Assembly (NCBI GenBank): GCA_910589415.1
Contig: OU342635.1
Coordinates: 3,286,001 to 3,350,000, forward strand
Direction of reading: 5' to 3'
Source: Malachius bipustulatus
Taxonomy: Eukaryota > Arthropoda > Insecta > Coleoptera > Melyridae
Length of the DNA stretch: 64,000 bases
The position numbers and the translations under genes are program-made. The notes under the pieces are model-generated. The model was not told the origin of the DNA. It saw nothing but the letters and a program-made list of their open reading frames with translations, and did no database searches. Positions 34,541-45,918 of the stretch are shown one piece after another. How positions within the stretch are numbered: the first letter of the stretch is position 1; each line of letters starts with the position of its first letter.

Positions 34541-35457
34541 AGAGGGTCTAACTTTCGAACCGCCTTGGACTCGAGAATTTTTTTTGATTTTTTTTTCATA
34601 AAGTTGGACCCCCTCTTCATTTTGGTGGCAATTTCAAAAATTTAATCGACGCCCTGGCGGAGAAATGTGCATGCGAAGACATCGGCAATGGGTTTTTTGC
34701 ACATAACTCGCTTAATTCAACTCTGAGCATAGTAAATATCCTGTCGAAAAATGAAGAGCTCTCGAAGACGCGTAATTTGAACTTTGACTGGTCCAAATCG
34801 GTCTAACGGTTCTCGAGATATCGCATTTTCAATTTTAAGGCCCTTTCTTCAGGGTTCCGCCGCGGTGCGAATACACCGCCGTCCGTATTCGCGTGTTTTG
34901 CATGGAAAAAATCGACTTAGGGACTTAATTTTTTTTTCATCGACAGACAGCAGTCCTCAATGATGCCTGAAATTTTGAAGTCGCTATCTCGATTAGAGGG
35001 GGAGGGGGAGGGGAAATCATAATTAAAATTCAAATTGCTATAACTTTCGCTAATATTGGGGCGTCGGGCCCAACCAATGGGAGATGACACTTCGGAATGC
35101 CTACTTTAAAATGGTATTTTTTTTTCGATTCCCCCAATATTGGCAAGATGCCCGCAGAAAAACCGATTTCCCTCCCCCCCTTTTTTTTTCTTAAAACTGT
35201 TTTTTTGCCATGAAAGAAGAGGGTGTGGGTAAAATTTTTTTCGTCATCAGACGGGAATTTTTTTTATCTTTGATTTGAGCCCCAGTAGACCTCCATCGGA
35301 CCATTATTAAGGTCACAGGGTCACCAAACGCGTTTGGTCCTGTAGAATGGCAAGGATTGGGGTTAGCGGGTTCCGCTACCCGGCATTTTTTAGGGCTAAG
35401 TGTCCCCTTTCAAGATTTTCTTACCCCATGTCGCTATCTCAACTAGGGCCTGCACGC
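34541..35457. other. GC-richer noncoding block with homopolymer runs
   Basis: This ~0.9-kb stretch has clearly more G+C than its surroundings, with runs such as GGGGGAGGGGGAGGGG (34998) and CCTCCCCCCC (35171). No open frame of note. It may be the interior of an unrecognised mobile element or a recent insertion; I see no TIRs at its edges. Confidence 0.45.
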
Positions 35458-35580
35458 GGACGTGATAATATGTAAACCAATTAATCTAGCGTGTGTGTCT
35501 GTGAGAGAAGAGAGAAAGGAGAGGGAGCACTAGGCTCCGCCCCCGGCTCTCGCTGCTCCGCGGCTAGATTAATCACGTCC
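35458..35580. repeat. ~120-bp imperfect hairpin, GC-rich loop
   Basis: GGACGTGAT (35458) plus TTAATCTAGC (35481) on the left pair with GCTAGATTAATCACGTCC (35563-35580); the left arm carries a ~14-base insertion. The loop holds GAGAGAAGAGAGAAAGGAGA-like purines and GGAGCACTAGGCTCC, an inner hairpin. Confidence 0.6.
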
Positions 35581-36215
35581 CTGGACTTGGGTTATCTGGC
35601 TGTTAATGTAGATTTTATTTACAAGAGTCTCAAATTCTGTAACCAGTCTATTGTTTCTGTGGAAATTACATGAATTAAAGTCTCCCTCAAATTTGGTTAA
35701 AGGACATTCATTGACAATATGTCCGCAAAAACAGGAAGTGTTTGTTTTTCATCTCTTGAATAATGAACATGAGAATTGAAGCAGAAGTTCTTCAGGAATT
35801 TTTAGCTTCTTCATTAAATTCTTAGATGTTGATGTTAGTTAGATTATTGTGCACATAAAAATTATTTTAATTTAACATTTGCTCTATTATAGAATTGCAT
35901 CTTCTCGCGCATCAATCGCTTGAATGTATTTTTATGTGTTAAGATTCAATTATTATTCATATTTTCCCATTTTGAAAATTGGCTTTATGCAATTTTTAAT
36001 GGTATAATATCAAATTAGTATTATCACTTGCGTACTGTGAAAATTTCACTCCAATCCCTTTGAAAACATTCCCTACAATGGATAATGAAATTTAGCCGGA
36101 TCTATTTTTTGTCTACGTCACTTATAGCCAACTAATAACAAAAACGCCAATTTTTTTACACAAGAGCTTTTCATTACTTTTTCAAGTACGTTGTAGAAAC
36201 CTTAAAAAAAAATCC

Positions 36216-36598
36216 GTCAAAAGTCAAGTCAATCTGGGTTACGCTACAAGTTCACAAAACCAAGAAAGTACCCATGCAACTGAAATGTTTCAGCAAGGGA
36301 AATGTTGAAATCTCACTGAGGACTTACTTCAGGAACGTAATTTTGAAGTGCGCTAATGTTGCAAACATAACATTTCGTTTGGGAACCTTTCAAAGCTGTC
36401 AAAAACCAATTTCAATCTGAAAAAATGCGCTGCAAGTTCACAAAACTAAGAAAGTACCGTTACAGCTGAAATGTTTCAGCAAGGGTAATGTTGAAACCTC
36501 ACTAAGAACTTATTTCTCAGCAACGTAATTTTGAAGTGCACTAATGCTGCAAACGTTTTATTGCAGTTGGGAACCTTTCAAAGTTGTCAAAACGTAAT
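36216..36598 (+). repeat. Tandem duplication, two units of ~184 bp
   Basis: Each unit contains GCAAGTTCACAAAAC-type, TGAAATGTTTCAGCAAGGG and CGTAATTTTGAAGTGC words: 36284 and 36468 for the second, 36339 and 36522 for the third. The units differ by scattered substitutions, so the duplication is not very recent. TGAAATGTTTCA is itself a short palindrome. Confidence 0.85.
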
Positions 36599-37342
36599 AT
36601 TGTGGTTTTTAGATGTTTCAAGAATGTGAAATTTAAAAAGGCGACGGATACCTATCCTACAATTTGTCTTTTAAGCCTCATTAAGCCCCTGCAACTCATT
36701 ACGCTGTACTTGGCAAATACTTGTGGAAACTGGAAGCTATTTTAGAAACTAGCTTACTTACTGTGAAACTGACTTACTGTGAAAATTTAAGTTCAATTCC
36801 ATGGATAACGTACCATAAAATGATTATAGAATCTCGTTTCCTATATGCACACCACTGGTTAACTAATTTTTAAAAAATGTAATTTTTTTACATTACCTTG
36901 AAATTCGAAATAAGTTTTTTTCATCCTGTTTTTTTTTTCATCTTGCATATACAGAGGGGTTAAAAAATACCAATTTTTATTAAATTTCATTTGTTTTTTA
37001 ATGTTTTTGACGTTTGATGTGAACATGTTTACACCTCTTCTTATTTTTATTTAGTAGGTACCAGGTTATTATTGTAATATTACACAAATACCAGGCACAT
37101 ACTATATAATATAACCGCTTCATTACCGATCTACAGGGTGTTAAAATTTAAAGTTCTTTTTTTTTGTTTTTTTCTTCTTTATAGCTTCTTGTGGTTAGTC
37201 GAACTTTTATCAAACAGTTAGTCAAGGATCATCCCAGATTTAATTTTTAACACGCAGTGTCGACTAAACTGTCAAAATTAATGAAAATGAGAAATTATCC
37301 AAAAAAGCCAGACCCTGTCTTACAGTTATTTAAAAAAATTTG

Positions 37343-37768
37343 GGTACTTATTTACATCCGCGGCTCCTAAGATTCATCAATTTTTTCGGGACCGAGGAGC
37401 GAAATAGGGGTGCTGGGTGGGTAAGAAGCTAAAAACAGCCATTGCAAACTAATATTAAGGTCACAACTAAGGCCTCTTTTTTTATGGTCCGACTACGTTT
37501 GAATGCGGTTCGTATGTTGCGTATGTTACCAGACCGGCCCTGGTGTTGATATTACGAGTTTCCGGCGGTTTTAATGTTTATTCCGTCCACTCGACACTCT
37601 GACCTTGCATTCAGGAAGACCTTCTTTTGATGCCCTTTTGTTCGCTTATCTTTCATTTGCAAAGCAAATGAATACCTTCCTGGTGTTACTATAGGTATTA
37701 CGTCCTCCACCCCTATATGTATAGGTGCCATAGTGAAACTGTAGGAGCCGCGGATGTAAACAATGACC
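37343..37768. mobile_element. T8-family MITE, 426 bp, with 8-bp target duplication
   Basis: Left end GGTACTTATTTACATCCGCG and right end CGCGGATGTAAACAATGACC are inverted over ~27 bases. The flanks are AAAATTTG at 37335-37342 and 37769-37776. The interior runs opposite to the copies at 31913 and 47456 (CCATTGCAAACTAATATTAA near the left, CCCCTATATGTATAGGTGCC near the right). An 8-bp AT-rich target and G-starting TIRs would fit Mutator-like or related elements; the superfamily is not fixed. Minus-strand frames here are incidental. Confidence 0.8.
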
Positions 37769-38400
37769 AAAATTTGGATTTAGTCTAACGAGAATTAGAG
37801 AAATTTGTTTCTTTTTTTTTGACAACGGTTGCAGATGCAAAAAAAATGTAGTTGACCAAAAAGTTTCTAAATAAAACAGACAATTCATATTGTTTTTTTA
37901 GATATTACCAGCGATGCACCGTGAAAAAGTGCAGGAGGAGAAATGGGAGCGAAATGGGAGGAATTCAAGAAAAAAATCTCCCTGTAGATTCTCACAATAA
38001 TTTTGAATGCCTAATGATGTAAGCCATACAACTTGACCTGAGTTTAAAATTTGAGCTAAAAACTCAAAAATTATAGGAATTATAAAGAAAAAAACTTTTT
38101 TTGTCAAAAAATTTTCTTGAAAAAGTCATGAAATGAGCCAAGGAATTATCTCCTATCGTATGTACCTGGTATTTACGTTAAGAACATCCTGTATATTAAT
38201 AAAATAGAAGACAAAATCAATAGAGAGCCGCCATTTTGAAACTTTTTTAACAAAAATCCAAAGTACTCCTCAAGTTCTGCAAGAATGTAAAATTTCGTTT
38301 ACTAATCTTAAATAATTAAGCCACAGGGGCGTTTTGAAAATCGGAAAATAGCGATTTTCATTTACTATAAGCTTATTTTGAGCGTGTTATTATAGGGGTG

Positions 38401-39137
38401 GGTTATGCACATTCGTATAGACTTTTCAAGGCACCTGTTGTACTTACCTGAACAGAAAAATTTGCTTATGTAGGTATGATAAACACGTTTACATACCTAC
38501 ATACATTATATTCTTTAGAGTGTAAAGTGTATTAATAGAGAAATTATTTTTACTAGCAGTAAATCGTCCGTACAATGTACAGTTGTTACCATTTATCATT
38601 TGTTCCATGCTACCGTAGTAATACTTAAAATAATAGGATCTGGTAATAACGATTGTTAAATCCAGGCAGGCGTCTACTAACCCGAGGGCAATAAATGCAT
38701 ACCATTATCTTCAATTATAATTAACCCTGGTTTCAGCCAATAATTAGAGATTTTACAGTAATTATTATAATGTCGTGAAATCAAGTCCCTCTAACCTAAA
38801 GTTAAATCAAAAATATATTTTTCTTGCCAACTTTATAAAGCTCGCCGAAGAAGGCATGTTGTTATTAAATGTATAAACATGCAAGAATAATAATAATTAA
38901 TACGTTTGGTGTTCTATAAAAAGAACAAAACGCGGAAAATAGCCGTTAACCACAATTAAAATAAAAAACTAACGATCTTCTAATAGGTACTGAGAGAGAT
39001 GGATATCTTCCTTCCCCCCTACTACTTTTGTGAGCAAAATGAATTGTCACGCAATAATGTCAATTTTTTTTCACTACTTAATTATTGTTCCTCTTGCTGT
39101 AGAAAATTGTAACTACACGTGGATGTAAATATTTACC
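38401..39137. other. Intergenic; fragment of a T8 end
   Basis: ACGTGGATGTAAATATTTACC at 39117-39137 matches the right terminus of the T8 element at 47456-47978 but has no partner end. The remainder shows nothing recognisable. Confidence 0.4.
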
Positions 39138-39896
39138 GAAACTTTTTTTGAAATTTCTTATTTTTTCAAAAGCTACAAATTTTCAAATTACACTTTTTTA
39201 GAGGGTGGTTTCTGTTTTTTTGATTTTACAACAAAAGGGTCAATCGGAGGTGAAAACTAGACTTGACAAAAGTTGTAGCTTTTGAGTTTCTCTACAAATT
39301 GCGTGTTTTCATAAAAAAAATTATATGCTTGGTACGAATACAGGGGGCGTCAAATGTAGACTAGTGCTAATATTTTTAATTATTCTCGACACCGTTTTCA
39401 ACAAATTTTTGGAGTTTTTGTGGTCGCTGATTTAGAAGTATCCGAAAATCCCCTAATGATGAGTTTGATGAGGATGAGATTAATTTACATGAAAGACGTC
39501 CACCATATTGGATACGCCATTTTTTTTTAATTAGATATCGGATTCTTAATCAGCCACCCCGAAAGCTCCTAAATCATGTATTTATTTAGTGAAAACTCTA
39601 TTACTTAAATTAAATTAGTTATAAGAGCATATTCAAAAATTCTACAAAATATTGGCGCTGGTCGAGTTTTGGCGCCCTCTAGGTATACCCGCACCAAGCA
39701 AGCGTGCAAAAAATTGAAGATACGTTTGTTGTAGGAAAATTCAGAAGCTACTTTTGTCATAACCTACTTTCACCTCCCGATTGACCGGTTTGTTGTAAAA
39801 TCTAAAAACAAGACTTTTCCACCCCAAAAGTGCGATTTTTGAAAATTTGCAACTTTTGAAAAATAGGAAATTTCAATAAAAGTTTCAAACAAAAGT
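39138..39896. repeat. Inverted repeat, arms ~220 bp
   Basis: GAAACTTTTTTTGAAATTTC (39138) pairs with GAAATTTCAATAAAAGTTTC (39877-39896). TTTTACAACAAAAGGGTCAATCGG and its inverse CCGATTGACCGGTTTGTTGTAAAA (about 39223, 39777) and GCTTGGTACG / CACCAAGCA (39329, 39692) continue the pairing. The spacer is ~310 bases. It begins directly at the T8-end fragment. Confidence 0.7.
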
Positions 39897-40439
39897 TGCT
39901 GGATATATCCTTGACAATTTTTGTAATGGTACTTTTACCTACATCAGCATATTTACTGAGATAAATAATTACATCCCTTAAATTCAAGATGACGGTCAAT
40001 GTAAAAAAAACAGCTATCTCACTTTTGCAGGAGTGTCGTTAATAGGAAAATGTGTGATAGTTGACTGCATGCATTTGCTCACCACATAGTTTGGCACTTG
40101 AGCAGGAAGGAGTTGGCAACAAACCCGATAACGATACCGAACATTTATAACAATGAATTCCAAAACACAAAGTTTCTAAAAATACTGAAGATCGACTGTA
40201 AAAATATGCACTCTACCTGTATACTTACAAGAATTGTTGCCTTTTATCATACTTAGAGTCTTCCAATCCAGGGATGGACTGGTCTAGGTCTAGATGAAGT
40301 CAAATTGTAGGCAAAAGTAGTGTCCTACTTCTTCCCGAAATTGTAATTTTTGCAGATTAGAGACTGGGAAGTAGGAGGGGAGAAATAAAATCCCATCACT
40401 TTAACAAAGCTGTAAAAATATCTTATGGTCGTTGACAGA
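39897..40439. other. Intergenic, nothing recognised
   Basis: No gene or repeat family was noted. Confidence 0.4.
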
Positions 40440-40719
40440 GCAGAAATTATTCTAGTTCTACCACAGACTCTCTTTGGATCACTAGCTATACAAATCGAAA
40501 GTTTAAATAACCGCTGATGAGGTCTACCGAAACCCTCGAAGCAAACTTCCATTATGGACTACGGCACAATAGCCCGGAATCAATTACGATTTCAATAGAA
40601 GCCGGCCGTGAAAGCCTACACACATCAAATAAAAAGTTATTTGGTCATATTATGAGATTGTTTGAAAACAAAAAGTTGGCCATTCAATGGTAGGTAAAGT
40701 GGATATAGAAGGAGAAATA
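40440..40719 (+). pseudogene. Probable C-terminal remnant of a LINE ORF2
   Basis: The frame at 40631-40692 reads KKLFGHIMRLFENKKLA. The FGHI-R pattern is typical of the C-terminal part of reverse transcriptases of non-LTR elements, where it occurs as FFGHI-RM. Only ~20 codons are convincing and the rest is decayed. The fold-back element at 40720 is inserted just downstream in the same remnant. Confidence 0.45.
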
Positions 40720-41084
40720 AGCTCAGTGAAGTTGGCACCCCTAAGTGCGAGTTTTTTTTTTTTTTTTAATGCACACGTTACTATTCGTTTGTCCACGATT
40801 TTTCCACGCTTGTCCAACCAAAATTTTAGTCATTCCACCCTCCACCCTCCGGTTTGAAAATTAATGAAATATGTTCATGATTGAATTTTTAAATTTTGCT
40901 GTAATTTTTTGTTTTGGTTGAACAAACGTGAACAAATGAATGTCGTTTGAAAATTAATGTTGCTGTCAATTTTTTTATTTGGCTGTATTTTTTTGGAGGA
41001 TGGACAAATTACAATTTTGGTTGGATTAACGTGGACAAAAAACAAACCACGTAGGTAACTTAGGGGTGCCAACTTCACTAACCT
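40720..41084. mobile_element. 365-bp fold-back (FB/Mutator-like) element with 9-bp target duplication
   Basis: The direct repeat GGAGAAATA flanks the element at 40711-40719 and 41085-41093. Its ends are inverted: 22 bases at 40725-40746 (core AGTTGGCACCCCTAAG) match the complement of 41058-41079 exactly. Inside, a forward block with TTCGTTTGTCCACG and CCAACCAAAATTTT (40775-40835) is answered by an inverted one, AATTTTGGTTGGATTAACGTGG (41011). Drosophila FB and Mutator-like elements make 9-bp duplications, which is why I suggest that group. There is no transposase. Confidence 0.75.
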
Positions 41085-41127
41085 GGAGAAATAGAGAACA
41101 TTCGTTCATTCGTTTTGACTGCATATA

Positions 41128-41979
41128 CAGGGTGTCAATTTGAAAACTTGCCACCCCCAAATTCTTCCTTGAAAATTTTTTTTCAAAGAAATCCCGGAAC
41201 AGGTCAATTTTTAAATTTAATTTATGTTCTATTGACGTAAAAATATTTTATACAGGGTGTTCCTTGACTCAGTAATGACGACATTGTCGATTTTTTTAAA
41301 TGGGACACCTGTATATTATTACATTTTCAGATTGTCTGAGAAATTCCAGTAGGAATGGTTTTTACAGTTGCAGCTTGCATTGAGTAGTTTATGAGTTATA
41401 AACAAATGAAAATCGCAATTTTCCATTTTGAAAGCAGTGTACATCGGACACGGCTCTAAATATCGAAAAACGGCTTACATGTCCCTATCTTAACTTTTGA
41501 AGCGATATCCTATGATTTAGATGAAATATTTATACAGGGTGATCAAAAGTCTGATAATTTTCGTTAACCTGTATGAAAATTTCATCCACACAATAGGATA
41601 CCGCTTGAAAAGTTAAGATAGGAACATGTTGGCCTTTTTCCGATATCTGTAGCCGTTTTCAAAATAAGCTGCTTTGAAAATGAAAAACTGCGATTTTCAT
41701 TTGTTTATAACTCGTAAGCTACTCAGTTTAAACTGCAACTGTAAAAACAATTTATATTGGATTTTCTCAGACAATCTGAAATTGTATTAATATACAGGGT
41801 GTCCCATTCAAAAAAATAGACCATATCATCGTCACTGAGTCAAGGAACACCCTGTATAAATTTTTTTTACGCCAATAGAACATAAATTACATTAAAAAAT
41901 TGACCTGTTTCGGGATTTCTTTGAAAAAAAAATTCCAAGGAAGAATTCGGGGGTGGCAAGTTTTCAAATTGACACCCTG
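41128..41979. mobile_element. 852-bp 'nested' palindrome built of CAGGGTG/TA modules (family PAL-A)
   Basis: Outer ends CAGGGTGTCAATTTG (41128) and the inverse (ending 41979) are flanked by TA. Inside each arm is a ~60-bp module bounded by CAGGGTGT and its inverse, each next to TA: 41253-41311 (left) and 41795-41854 (right). The centre is a 37-bp module, CAGGGTGATC...AACCTG (41535-41571), also between TA. Between modules the arms pair closely, e.g. TTAACTTTTGAAGCGATATC with GGTATCC...AAAAGTTAAGATAGG-type sequence, and TTTGTTTATAACTC. No coding frame. At least four sets of ends are therefore placed one inside another. Confidence 0.8.
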
Positions 41980-42841
41980 TATACATTTTTGTACATTATA
42001 TTCCGATTGAAAAAATAATTGAAACAAACAGTAGCGGAAAATTGAGGTTTAGGATAAGTCGTGTGCCTAGATTAACAGTTTTCTTCTTCTTCTTAAAAGA
42101 TTTTATGATGGTCTTTGACTTTTACCAAGCCACATAGTCAATAGGTCAAGAGTCAAGGCGTTCAGATATGCAGAACGAAGGAGAAAAATAAAAGTTCAAC
42201 ATCTGACTAAACAATAATTGTTATAATATAATATACATGCAGTGTCACACAGAAAGTCCGCGTCAACTGGGAAATATTTTTCCTTCTCGGTCAAGAGAAA
42301 TTTTGACTTCGCTTATAGGTTGTGCTTTAAAAATGGTGCCAAATTACATGTAAAGTAGCTGCTCCATGAGTTGTTATAACTACTGTCAAATTTGACATTT
42401 TTTACAAACAATTGCAAAATGTGGCATTAGTTTTCAAAATCTTGTGAAATGTCACAGGAAAAAGTTGATTAATATTTCATTTTTCACCCATGTATACCAA
42501 TTTTGAGCCCGATAATCCCTTAATAATTTGACGAATCGAGTATTTCTGACTTTTCAAAAATTTACAAACTTGCACAAAATTCTTATTCCTTTAATAATTA
42601 TTAATCTTTTGTTGTTGTTCTTCTGAATGCCGTTTTCTTAGAAAAATAAACATTACCAAAGAAAACTGTGTTAATAAAATTGGTATCAACATGATGGCAA
42701 GTTGATCATTTGCCATCTTAAAATTGTTCTTAATTTAAATAGTTTTAATTTTAGAAATTTAAACCGCATAATAATATTATTTTTTGGCATGACATTTGTT
42801 GCCTGGGGTGTATCCTATGGCGCAAGCTCTTGATTTGATTG
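41980..42841. other. Intergenic, nothing recognised
   Basis: No gene or repeat family was noted. Confidence 0.4.
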
Positions 42842-43080
42842 CACCACATAATAAGATACCGTGCGCATGCAAAGTTAAGATAGGGACATGTAAGCCGTTT
42901 TCCGATATCAAGTCGTTTTCAAAACAAGCTGTTTTGAAAATGAAAAATTGTAATTTTACTTGTTTATAACTCATAAACCGCTACTTTTAACCTCCAACTG
43001 TAAAAACCGGTTTTACTAGATTTTCCCAGGAAATATGAAAATATGATAATCTACAGGATGTTCTGTTAAAAAATTGACAA
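42842..43080. repeat. Partial copy of PAL-A (one arm)
   Basis: AAAGTTAAGATAGGGACATG (42870), TTTATAACTCATAAACCGCT (42963) and ACTGTAAAAACCGGTTTTAC (42997) correspond to the right arm of 41128-41979. The copy ends near ACAGGATGTTCTGT (43051), a decayed module end. Confidence 0.65.
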
Positions 43081-45310
43081 CATCCTCAATAAATTTAATT
43101 AACCAATTCACCGTTTTTTGTATTTAAAAAAAAAACTCAAAATTTAAAGGATTCATTTGACCGTTCTCAGACTTTTACCACATCCCTATAATATTGCCTT
43201 ATAGTGCCTTCTTTAAAAAACTCTACAGGGTTATCTTAATAAGTGCGAAAAAGGGGGTGACTACTTATAGCAATTGTGACCAAGAGTATATTTTTGTGTA
43301 GAAAACATTGGCGGCTAAAAAATTGTTTTGAAAAAGGCCATTTTACCAGTGTCGTTTAGGGACAAGAAAATCTGACGCAACTCCTTCACTTCCATATGGA
43401 AAAAAATTGGCTAGCACTAAAACGGTTCCTGAGATATCATTAAAAGATTTAAAAAAAGTATTTTTTGAAACCTTACCCTGAATCTCAAAAAACGGTGTAT
43501 TTGCCGATCCACGTTAATATGGGAACTTTTTCTACCCCTTAACATCTACTGAATAGGCAGGGATAAATTAAAAAAAAATGACATTGCAGGTTGCCTTGTC
43601 ATTTAGTCCCCAAAAAAGTTTTCAAGAGTTTCAGAATAATGGGGTTTGTCTCCACTATGAGAAAAAATACGTTGCACGCACTTGGTTACGTAACATTAAA
43701 ATTTTTCCGTTTTTTGTTGCATAAGTATATTTATGTACTCATTAATTTTTAACATTTTAAGCCGGTAATTGAGAATTAGTAAGTTTATAATTTTAAAGTA
43801 AGTAATATGATACCAACCATGCAATTTAAATAATGGCGTGCGTAAATTTTACTGAATGTACCTATGTAGGTATGCAATATGCATGTATAGGTGAATGAAT
43901 GCATACGTGAAGTCTAAACAACTTCGAACCATATACGTATTATTATTATGTCCTAACTAAAATACATCTTGACATTGAAGAAGATAATCTCGCACTGCAA
44001 AATAATATAACTATATACTAATTAAAATAATTATAATACGGCACAACCGGCGACAAAGGTAAATTACACACATCACGTTGAAAGTTATTAGGTGCTTGAC
44101 ATACGCTGTAAGAGCTATACGTGTATTTTTTTAACCCTCCCTGAAGAGATTTTTTAAAAGCTAAAACTATCCAAGTATTAATGGTAAGAAGTAATTACCA
44201 TGGATTAGGAGCTCTAACGTAAAATACATACAATCAAATAATAAAAAATAATACAAATGTAACATAACATATTACCCGCATGTTCATTAAATGCTCTCCC
44301 AAACGACTGTTCAAAATTAGATCCCAGTAAACTATTTCTGTGGAACTTCAGGAGATGTTGTAGGAGGAGTCCGGACGACATCTTTACCTGACAGTATTAG
44401 AGCTTAATAATCATCTAATGCTGCCCGGTAAGATGTTAACAGCACTCCTCAAATGTTCCCAAAAAAGTCCAGGAATTTTCTCCTCTTCTCGTCTCCTAAA
44501 AAATAATTCACTTCTTTATTACAGCCGCATTTACCCAGAACAACGGGACACTATAATAGGTACTTAACTCGGATAATTAATAATTATCCATTATACAATC
44601 TCCATTACACACTCTGCTGGACAGAACGCGTATGTCCTCTTCTAAAACAGTCGAAGCACTGAGCTGGAGAACATCAAAAGAATACTCAACTGATATGCAC
44701 TCATTATGACATTAGATGTTACTGTTTGACTTCACCAATCAAGGTCCAGTTCTTATCGTTCTAATGACCCAGGGTTTATCATTAACTCTGCAAAAACATT
44801 ACTGTCTTATGATGGTTACACTTATTACACAGGATACGTATCTGCTGATAATGTGACATAAATATGTTTCATCACTATTTATTAGGTTAAAATTTCAGTT
44901 ACGTAAAATTCAAAAGTTCAAATTATAAATGGTGATTTGGCAAAGACGTGGTGGTAGGTTGATTATTAATTAATTACTTCTGTGGAGCTGGAAAGTCACC
45001 TATATAATTTACTGCGAGTTTTTTTTATTAATTAATAATAGTTGTACATGCAAAAGTATTTAAAAACAATTATTTAAAGTATAATTATTATACTTACCTC
45101 AAATATCTCTTGCAGGTTTGAAATTATTGCCGCAGGTGGACAATTTCCCTTATTTATAGCTACAGTCAAGCCTCGAAAGCATAATTTAACTTTCTTTAGA
45201 CAATATTTTTGCATTTTCATGGGTGATAGATAATAATTGTAATTTATGACATTATAAATTATGTACCTATATACATATACATAATATACAGTGGGAATTT
45301 TTTTAAATGT
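43081..45310. other. Intergenic, mostly unassigned
   Basis: A phrase near 43478-43520 (CTCAAAAAACGGTGTATTTG) resembles 52087-52115, so some of 43.1-43.7 kb is probably repeat-derived. The rest shows no gene or family. Confidence 0.35.
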
Positions 45311-45918
45311 GTAGTACAGGGATCTCCATAAAATATTGCAGTTAAAGGAAAACGGTTAATAGGGAAAGTAGTGCAGTTTTATGAGCCAAATTGGAAAAAA
45401 ACTATTGTTTGTTTTGAAAATGTTCATGGATTTCTAGATATTTGACATAAACTGAATTTCGCAAAATTTCTTTATAACTTGCTCTTTTATAACATTTTAA
45501 GACGATTTTATAACCAATAAAACGGTGATATCAATTTTTTATTTGTCGTGTTATTTTCGAGTTATGACAAATTGTATTTTGAAAAAAGATTTTTTATTGA
45601 TGCCATAGCCAACTATGACCTGCATTTAAAAAACATTACTTTATGTCATAATCGAAAAGTACACGACAAAGTTAGAAAACTTATAACACCGTTTTATTGG
45701 TTAAAATCGTTTAAAACATTTTCCTTGCGATTTTTCTCTAACCGCGAGTGATATCTTAATGAAAAGAAATTCTCGAAGTTCAGTTCATGTCAAATATCTA
45801 GAAACCCATGAAGATTTTCAAAAAATAAAAAACAAAAGCTGCTTCGAATTTTGCTCATAAAACTGCACTTCTTTCCTCATTTAACACACTGCAGTAGTTT
45901 ACGAGAACCCTGTACTAC
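45311..45918. mobile_element. 608-bp palindromic element, ends GTAGTACAGGG
   Basis: GTAGTACAGGGATCTCC (45311) pairs with the right end AGAACCCTGTACTAC (45904-45918). Paired inner blocks include TAGATATTTGACATAAACTG / CAGTTCATGTCAAATATCTA (45435, 45782) and CCAATAAAACGGTGATA / ACCGTTTTATTGG. The plus-strand frame at 45548-45751 lies across the centre and has no motif. A TA-target is possible but not certain. Confidence 0.75.

Larger units (their letters stand above)
35885..38400 (-). repeat. R630 family copy, inverted and broken into pieces
   Basis: R630 landmarks occur in reverse order: GCGCATCAATCGCTTGAATG (35906), CACTGG and CATCTTGCATATACAG (36939), GAGCCGCCATTTTGAAAC (38223) and TTCGTTTACTAATC (38294). 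The pieces are separated by the tandem duplication at 36216-36598 and by the T8 element at 37343-37768. Continuity between pieces is inferred from order and orientation. Confidence 0.45.
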
